Assembly (NCBI GenBank): GCA_030625465.1
Contig: DAOUQS010000001.1
Span: 1 to 29,783, forward strand
Reading direction: 5' to 3'
Source: Amylibacter sp.
Lineage (GTDB): Bacteria > Pseudomonadota > Alphaproteobacteria > Rhodobacterales > Rhodobacteraceae
Length of the DNA: 29,783 bases
Every line of letters begins with the position of its first letter. Position 1 is the stretch's first letter. The notes below the pieces were generated by a model. It was not told where the DNA came from, searched no databases, and saw only the letters and a list, made by a program, of their open reading frames with translations. Below, one piece after another: positions 25,295-29,783 of this stretch. The translations under genes were made by a program, and so were the position numbers.

Positions 25295-26116
25295 TTACGC
25301 GTATTTGATCAGGGGCTCACCCAACAGATAGAAATCTTCATCGACCGAATAGACAATGCCGTCCGGCAGCGTACGCCAGTCCTCGTCTGTCAGCGGCTCT
25401 GACGCGATCTCGACCGCGCGGTACGCTTCATCCACCTCATGGTGCACATGGGTTTTCCCGCAGATTGGGCAGACATGAAGGTTTTCGCGGACCAGTTGCC
25501 AGAGTGTGCGGCCCAGTCTGGAGCCGACAAGCTGATCGCCGTCGGTCAGAATAATGTTCAGCCCGATCCTGGCAGTTGGATCTATTTCCGATGACCACCT
25601 CATGATCATGTTCAGACCCTGTCCTACCAGCTTGCGAAGCGAAACCTCGGGATGCTCCATATGCAGACTCAGAAGGAAATAGAAAATGTGTTCGCTATCC
25701 GTTGTTCCCCTGATATCATTTTGCAACAGTGGATCTATATGCGGCATCATATGGTCTCTGACCTTCAGGAAATTAGGTATGGTTCCGTTATGCGCAAATA
25801 TCCAGCGGCCATGCTCGAACGGGTGCGTGTTTTCAGGTGACGTGCCCCCGACCGTTGCGCGACGCACATGTGCTACAACCGTATGGGCGTAAACACGCGC
25901 CGCCGCCTTTTTGAAATGTTCACCGTGGAAGGCAGCCCAGGTCTGCTTTTCAACCAGCGGAATCCCGTCGCTGTAATCTGCAACCCCCCAGCCGTGGCCA
26001 TGGACCAGATTATCGGCGTCCTTCCTACTCTGGTACATCAGAGCATTCTGCGCACGCACTAAGCTACACTCGACACGGGTCGGCTCATTTGCCCTCATGG
26101 CATACAGGCGACACAC
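25295..26116 (-). CDS. Class II glutamine amidotransferase
   Basis: A 273-residue N-terminal-nucleophile amidotransferase of the GATase_4/EgtC-like group. Met1 is followed by the catalytic Cys2 (MCRLYAMRANEPTRVE); HVRRATVGG binds the glutamine carboxylate; FAHNGTIPNF and TTDSEHIFYFLL are family blocks. Near the C-terminus a CPICGKTHVHH cluster could bind a metal. GAGGAGGG precedes the ATG. It should release ammonia from glutamine for a partner enzyme or cleave a gamma-glutamyl bond. The divergent ATP-grasp gene shares its promoter region and is the obvious partner candidate. Confidence 0.88.
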   Translation of the reverse strand: MCRLYAMRANEPTRVECSLVRAQNALMYQSRKDADNLVHGHGWGVADYSDGIPLVEKQTWAAFHGEHFKKAAARVYAHTVVAHVRRATVGGTSPENTHPFEHGRWIFAHNGTIPNFLKVRDHMMPHIDPLLQNDIRGTTDSEHIFYFLLSLHMEHPEVSLRKLVGQGLNMIMRWSSEIDPTARIGLNIILTDGDQLVGSRLGRTLWQLVRENLHVCPICGKTHVHHEVDEAYRAVEIASEPLTDEDWRTLPDGIVYSVDEDFYLLGEPLIKYA

Positions 26117-26171
26117 AATACCCTCCTCTTCAAAACTATGTACTTCCTAACAGCTCGGAAAATCCAGTACA

Positions 26172-26185
26172 TTAACCGACATTAA
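26172..26185. promoter_or_regulatory. FNR-like site TTAAC-N4-ATTAA in a divergent promoter
   Basis: TTAACCGACATTAA lies 56 bp from the amidotransferase start and 67 bp from the ATP-grasp start. It matches the relaxed TTRAY-N4-RTYAA pattern seen at other promoters here, though each half deviates from FNR. Confidence 0.4.
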
Positions 26186-26238
26186 AGCCAAACTTCCGGA
26201 AATACTCCAGTCTCAGCATAAAGGGGGTTTCTATTATC

Positions 26239-27750
26239 ATGTGCTCCATGCGCGTCAGTTCTATTCGCAATTTGGCCAAGGTCCAGCGGCCATCACATCT
26301 GGTTGCCAAGGGTGTCAGTTTCCCAGACGTCAGTACGGGCATGCGCACGGCGGCTTCGGCATGCGCCGACGAAATCAGGCAAAACGACCACCGGATTGAC
26401 GATACCGCCTCTTTCGGTTCGGATGTCCACATCGGTTTCGGCGGTGGCCCGGCCATCCTTCTCGGAGACGCGGGCGAAATTCCGCTGTTGATTAAGGCAG
26501 GCGGGCATCGCCATGACTATCGGTTTGGCTGGCTTGCCCGATCCGGTGATCTGGTGGTTATCGGCGGGCTGAACAGTCCGGCTTTCGAAGCTTACCAGAA
26601 ACGCACCCTTGGAGAGGGCAACATAGACTACCTGCATATGCCCGAGGCCAAAAACGGCCTTCGCAAGCCGACACCTATCATATGTCTCAGAAACGAAAGC
26701 GTTTACCGCCGACTATTAAGCAAGGTCCGAGAGAGCGGAGGCATAACGCTGGTGGCGCATATCACTACGGGTTCCATTTGGGCGCTGGCCGCCCGTCTGA
26801 GCAAGGACACGAGCCTGCCGGTTCATGTTGCAGGCCCACCCCCCTTATTGTCGCGTCGTGTCAACAACAAGCTTTGGTTCGGATCCGTTTGCTCCCGGCT
26901 TCTGGGGGCTGGCACAACCCCGCTAAAACGTGGGGCGTGGTCCCTGTCAGCCCTGACACGGCATGTTGCCGAACTTGCCGGAAAATGGGATCGGTTGGTC
27001 ATCAAGATACCTGACAGTGCTGGGTCGGCCGGAAATATCGTGTTTGAATCAGAAATGATCCGACAGCTTCGCCCGGATGCTCTTTACCGAAAGCTCAAGC
27101 GGGACCTGTCGATTAGGGGGCGACGGTGCCCACCGTTTCAGGTCGCTGTTGAGGTTTGGGATGTCAATGCCCTGATCAGCCCCTCTGTCCAGACATGGAT
27201 TCCAAAGGCACCCGATGCAGCACCGATCATCGAAGGTATTTACGAACAGGTGTTGGCAGGCAACGATCAGGCCTTTGCGGGGGCGTTACAGGCCAGGCTT
27301 CCTGAGCGAATTGATCACGCGCTGTCATCGGGGGCAATGCAGCTCGCGTTGCTGTTTCAAAAACTAGGTTACTATGGGCGGTGCAGTTTCGATGCCGTTA
27401 TTTCGGGAAGAAGTCTTGATGATGCAGACATCCATTGGATCGAATGCAACGGGCGTTGGGGCGGGGTCGCAATCCCGATGACGCTGCTCAACCGTTTGTC
27501 GCCTCCGGGGCAGCGCCCGTTTCATGCAATCGTTCACAAAACCGGTCTTTCGTTCCGCCCTCGCCACTTCGATGCCGTCATCGCAGAATTCGCCGATCTT
27601 GCTCCGAGACCCAACCGGAAATCCGGAGTGCTGTTTCTCAGCCCAAATCTGATCGCGGATGGCGCTGGCTGCAACTTCTTATCTTTCGGAAAAACCCGGC
27701 AGGCCGCGATCACGCAATCGGAATTGGTTGTGGATCGTCTTTTGTCCTGA
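26239..27750 (+). CDS. ATP-grasp protein, PGM1-like peptide-ligase type
   Basis: A 503-residue protein resembling 'peptide ligase PGM1-related' proteins. The N-terminal part carries GFGGGPAILLGD and a pre-ATP-grasp alpha/beta domain (DLVVIGGLNSPAFEAY; TPIICLRNESVYRRLL). ATP-grasp features are KWDRLVIKIPDSAGSAGNIV, then GYYGRCSFDAVISG, and IHWIECNGRWGGVAIPMTL, where the acidic and Asn residues should bind Mg-ATP. It probably forms an amide bond from a carboxylate and an amine. AGGGGG lies 11 nt before the ATG; a second ATG follows at 26248. The stop is directly followed by insertion-sequence debris, so the extreme C-terminus could be altered. Confidence 0.75.
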   Translation: MCSMRVSSIRNLAKVQRPSHLVAKGVSFPDVSTGMRTAASACADEIRQNDHRIDDTASFGSDVHIGFGGGPAILLGDAGEIPLLIKAGGHRHDYRFGWLARSGDLVVIGGLNSPAFEAYQKRTLGEGNIDYLHMPEAKNGLRKPTPIICLRNESVYRRLLSKVRESGGITLVAHITTGSIWALAARLSKDTSLPVHVAGPPPLLSRRVNNKLWFGSVCSRLLGAGTTPLKRGAWSLSALTRHVAELAGKWDRLVIKIPDSAGSAGNIVFESEMIRQLRPDALYRKLKRDLSIRGRRCPPFQVAVEVWDVNALISPSVQTWIPKAPDAAPIIEGIYEQVLAGNDQAFAGALQARLPERIDHALSSGAMQLALLFQKLGYYGRCSFDAVISGRSLDDADIHWIECNGRWGGVAIPMTLLNRLSPPGQRPFHAIVHKTGLSFRPRHFDAVIAEFADLAPRPNRKSGVLFLSPNLIADGAGCNFLSFGKTRQAAITQSELVVDRLLS

Positions 27751-27755
27751 AATCT

Positions 27756-27851
27756 GTTTTCCTCCGAAGAATCCTGTTTGCGTGTCGCGCGTTTGATGTC
27801 CTTGACGATCTTCTCAGATGCTGAGCGCCTTGTTCCAGTTGTCTGTCTTAT
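27756..27851 (-). pseudogene. Remnant of an IS3-family transposase orfA
   Basis: On the minus strand the sequence reads RQTTGTRRSASEKIVKDIKR then ATRKQDSSEEN, the N-terminus of a common IS3-type orfA. The expected ATG is ATA at 27851-27849, although a good ribosome-binding site (AAGGAG) precedes it. The homology ends about 30 residues in, where it meets the end of the ATP-grasp gene. A dead 5' fragment of an element different from the IS3 to its right. Confidence 0.65.
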
Positions 27852-27945
27852 GTCCCACTCCTTGGGGGTTACGATGAACCATTGACCTGAGCCCCTAAAA
27901 CTCCTCCAAAATGATGTAGAGTCTGCCCAACTAAAGGACGGATAA

Positions 27946-28251
27946 ATGAAGAGACGATTCACAGACGCACAGATCATTTCAATGCTTAAGGAACAGGAGG
28001 CTGGCGAACGGACAACAGACGTTTGCAGGCGGCATGCGCTGCACGGCAGGGTTTTGTCGATGCAAAACCCCGAGAGTGGCATAAGCCAAGCAACGTTTTA
28101 CAAATACAAGGCGAAGTATGGCGGAATGGAGCCGTCCGATGCGCGCAAACTCAAGGCGTTGGAAGACGCGAACGGCAAGCTGAAGAGGTTGTTGGCAGAA
28201 CAGATGCTCGACAACGCTCTGCTGCGGGATGTTAATTCAAAAAAGTGGTGA
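27946..28251 (+). CDS. IS3-family transposase orfA (with in-frame 14-residue insertion)
   Basis: A 101-residue OrfA: helix-turn-helix part FTDAQIISMLKEQEAGERTT with VCRRHA, then GISQATFYKYKAKYGG, a leucine-zipper-like KLKALEDANGKLKRLLAEQM and the end LRDVNSKKW. Compared with the family, 14 residues (ALHGRVLSMQNPES) sit between VCRRH and GISQATFYK, in the middle of the DNA-binding motif. They are encoded by a 42-bp hairpin insertion (28036-28077) that preserves the frame. AAAGGA precedes the ATG. Probably non-functional for DNA binding. Confidence 0.85.
   Translation: MKRRFTDAQIISMLKEQEAGERTTDVCRRHALHGRVLSMQNPESGISQATFYKYKAKYGGMEPSDARKLKALEDANGKLKRLLAEQMLDNALLRDVNSKKW
28036..28077 (+). repeat. 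~42-bp hairpin insertion element, copy 1
   Basis: Begins GCGCTGCACGGCA; inner stem GGGTTTTG (28049-28056) pairs with CAAAACCC (28063-28070); ends CGAGAGT. Removing it restores the usual HGISQATFYK junction of OrfA, so it is a discrete insertion. Flank motifs match copies 2 and 3. Confidence 0.75.
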
Positions 28252-28256
28252 CGCCC

Positions 28257-28296
28257 CGCTGACCGACAGGGGAATGCGAAGCAATCCCCGAAAGGT
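28257..28296 (+). repeat. ~40-bp hairpin insertion element, copy 2
   Basis: Begins CGCTGACCGACA; inner stem GGGGAATGC (28269-28277) faces GCAATCCCC (28281-28289), one A-A mismatch, loop GAA; ends GAAAGGT. The 40-nt length is supported independently: it accounts exactly for the frame change (0 to +1) within orfB. Confidence 0.75.
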
Positions 28297-28629
28297 GGTG
28301 CTAAACGAGAAGCCGTGGCGCATTTGTGTAATGCCCACGGTATCAGTCAGCGTCGGGCGTGTGATATTTTACAGGTGGATAGGTCTAGCGTTCGGTATCA
28401 ATCCAAACGGGGCAGTGATGCTGAACTGCGTGATGCGATCAAACGTGTTGCAAGGGATCGCAGGCGGTTTGGCTATCGCAGGATTAACGTGATGTTGCAA
28501 CGTGAAGGCATTTACATGAACCACAAAAAGCTAAGACGCATTTATGTGGAAGAGAAGCTGCAGGTGCGCCGCCGTGGCGGGCGTAAACGTGCATTAGGAA
28601 CGCGGCGGCCAATGGCCCTAATCAACGCC

Positions 28630-28667
28630 CCCTCTCGGTGATTGCAAGCAATCACCTGCCGGTCAGT
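28630..28667 (-). repeat. ~38-bp hairpin insertion element, copy 3 (reverse orientation)
   Basis: Inner stem GGTGATTGC (28637-28645) pairs perfectly with GCAATCACC (28648-28656), loop AA. Read on the minus strand it has the same flanks as copies 1 and 2: CTGACCGGCA before the stem and GAGAGGG after it. It puts a stop codon into orfB. Confidence 0.72.
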
Positions 28668-29092
28668 GGGAAGCCTTGATTTCGTCAGTGATGCGTTCAC
28701 GGACGGGCGCAGGTTTCGCATTCTGACTGTCGTAGATGGCTTTACCAAAGAGAATGTGGCACTTGTCCCAGACACGTCAATTTCGGGCTTACGTGTGACG
28801 CGTGAACTGGATCAGGCAATTACCGAACGTGGGCAGCCCAAAACAATTGTTTCGGACAACGGAACTGAGTTTACCAGCATGGTAATCTTAAAATGGGTTC
28901 AGGAAAACGGCATTAACTGGCATTACATCCAGCCGGGCAAGCCCACGAAAAACGCATTTATCGAAAGCTTCAACGGCAGGCTTAGGGATGAATGTCTAAA
29001 TGAAACGTAAGCGGTTCCCCGTTCCCACCTTACGCTTGAGGTCATAATCTGCGATTCCGTGTCTGACTGTAGTTTTGACAAGGGGTTTCTCT

Positions 29093-29494
29093 ATGGGAGT
29101 ACATTTGGAGGTCCAAAAGGAGGCCGCTTTAATCGCGGAGATTTTATCTACGCCCAGAGGCCAGCGTCGTTGGCCTGATGATTTGAAGGGTTGGATTGTT
29201 GCGCAAACGCTTGTCCCTGATGTGACCGTGAATGAAGTTGCAGGGCGTTACGACCTACGTCCCAATCATTTGTCAGGATGGCGAAAGTTGGCGCGTGAAG
29301 GAAAGCTGGTTGTTCCCGATATAGCAGGGGCGGTTTTTGCACCACTGGTTTTGCAGGAAGAAAGCCGGGTTGATGCGCAGGTGCTGGAAAGCACGCTGGA
29401 TGTGATCCGGGGCGACGTGACAGTGCGGTTGGGCGCGACGACGCCAGCGGACCGGATTGCCGAGATTGTCCACGCTCTGAATGCTGCCACATGA
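29093..29494 (+). CDS. tnpA: IS66-family TnpA (orf1)
   Basis: A 133-residue helix-turn-helix protein: [40 protein letters not shown] and the C-terminal [18 protein letters not shown]. These fit IS66 orf1 (transposase-8-like HTH). The ATG at 29093 has AAGGGG 7 nt upstream, better than the in-frame TTG at 29075. Its stop overlaps the tnpB start by 4 nt (ATGA), as usual in IS66. Confidence 0.85.
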   Translation: MGVHLEVQKEAALIAEILSTPRGQRRWPDDLKGWIVAQTLVPDVTVNEVAGRYDLRPNHLSGWRKLAREGKLVVPDIAGAVFAPLVLQEESRVDAQVLESTLDVIRGDVTVRLGATTPADRIAEIVHALNAAT

Positions 29495-29783
29495 TCTTTC
29501 CCTCAAACCGGGTTCGTATTTTTGTGGCAACTGAACCTGTGGACTTTCGCAAGGGCCATAATGGTCTGGCGGCGCTGGTGCAGAACCATCTACACAAGGA
29601 TCCATTCACGGGCACCGTTTACGTGTTTCGATCAAAAAGAGCCGACCGGCTGAAGCTGCTGTATTGGGACGGGTCCGGTTTGGTGATGGGGTATAAGCGA
29701 CTGGAAGAGCACGTGTTTAAATGGCCCGCCATTTCCAATGGCATGATGCGGCTTAATCATGCACAGTTCGAGGCGCTTTTTGC
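29491..29783 (+). CDS. tnpB: IS66-family TnpB (orf2), N-terminal part
   Basis: Open to the window edge, so 97 codons are visible. Signature: [20 protein letters not shown], then [20 protein letters not shown] followed by [14 protein letters not shown]. This is the IS66 Orf2-like protein, normally ~115-120 residues, of unknown biochemical role but needed for transposition. GHNGL replaces the more common G(I/M)NGL. Confidence 0.88.
   Translation, partial: MIFPSNRVRIFVATEPVDFRKGHNGLAALVQNHLHKDPFTGTVYVFRSKRADRLKLLYWDGSGLVMGYKRLEEHVFKWPAISNGMMRLNHAQFEALF

Larger units (their letters stand above)
27883..29006 (+). mobile_element. IS3-family insertion sequence, degraded and interrupted
   Basis: Left end is probably TGACCTGAGCCCCTAAAA at 27883. 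It carries orfA, an A6G slippery site (28239-28245) for the usual -1 frameshift, and orfB with the DDE residues. Three ~40-bp hairpin sequences are inserted in the coding region, and an IS66 element is inserted after the LNET residues of orfB, so the right end is not in this position. It cannot make a functional OrfAB transposase. Confidence 0.85.
28245..29006 (+). pseudogene. IS3-family transposase orfB, broken
   Basis: Starts in the -1 frame at the slippery site (GTG GTG ACG CCC = VVTP). A 40-bp hairpin insertion at 28257-28296 then shifts the frame. From about 28297 it reads normally (AKREAVAHLCNAHGISQRRA; INVMLQREGIYMNHKKLRR) until a third hairpin insertion introduces a TGA at 28639-28641, after which the same frame resumes ([15 protein letters not shown]). 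The DDE residues lie in [24 protein letters not shown] and [14 protein letters not shown]. The C-terminus is lost: after LNET the IS66 element begins. Not functional. Confidence 0.85.
29007..29783 (+). mobile_element. IS66-family insertion sequence, left part
   Basis: Left terminus GTAAGCGGTTCCCC at 29007 is the usual IS66 end (GTAAGCG). It interrupts IS3 orfB. Contains tnpA and the start of tnpB; tnpC and the right end lie beyond the window. The first ~30 bp also include the inverted pair CGTAAG...CTTACG (29006-29033). The expected 8-bp target duplication (left copy would be 28999-29006) cannot be checked. Confidence 0.85.

Overview
The window looks like a piece of an alphaproteobacterial chromosome, most likely Rhodobacterales (Roseobacter-type). 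This rests on protein resemblance only: the DUF3489/DUF2924/serine-recombinase module, the style of the 2-oxoacid dehydrogenase and acyl-CoA synthetase genes, and the IS3 and IS66 elements. I cannot name a species. No rRNA, tRNA or CRISPR array was seen.

Left edge (1-968): the end of a mobile-element module on the minus strand, DUF3489 -> DUF2924 -> large serine recombinase, cut by the window edge. A gene-poor stretch follows (969-1529). The block 1530-4856 (minus) is a likely operon of a DUF2267 protein, a ferric-reductase-like flavohaem membrane protein and an SLC13/DASS anion transporter. It has a perfect FNR-type site upstream and is bracketed by two imperfect 33-bp direct repeats (1458-1490 and 5075-5107).

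Centre (5198-15620): a set of low-oxygen or dormancy-type genes. It holds a two-CBS protein, a baeRF/host-attachment-type protein, a Crp/Fnr regulator without FNR cysteines, a P2A-type cation ATPase, a tiny proline-rich protein, a PEBP (YbhB-like) protein, a hibernation factor fused to a cold-shock-like domain with a small unknown partner, a site-2 protease with CBS domains, and an overlapping hydrolase/phosphoribosyltransferase pair. Six of the seven TTRAY-N4-RTYAA sites that I found lie upstream of genes in 4425-15620, mostly 65-90 bp before the start codon. The gene set parallels the hypoxia/dormancy (DosR) regulon of Mycobacterium tuberculosis, so I infer an alphaproteobacterial counterpart under an FNR-type regulator encoded elsewhere.

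15690-25074: amino-acid and acyl-CoA metabolism. A class I/II aminotransferase is followed by a broken Na+/H+ antiporter gene. Then comes a tightly packed minus-strand operon: acyl-CoA synthetase -> E1 alpha -> E1 beta -> E2 of a branched-chain-type 2-oxoacid dehydrogenase -> Glu/Leu/Phe/Val dehydrogenase -> TauE/SafE-type exporter. No E3 gene is present.

Right edge (25295-29783): a divergent pair of a class II glutamine amidotransferase and a PGM1-like ATP-grasp protein, sharing an FNR-like palindrome. Then an insertion-sequence graveyard: a fragment of one IS3-type element, a second IS3 element whose genes carry three related ~40-bp hairpin insertions, and an IS66 element inserted into that IS3 and running off the window. 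The three hairpin insertions have different but self-complementary stems and the same flanking motifs. They are the most unusual observation here.
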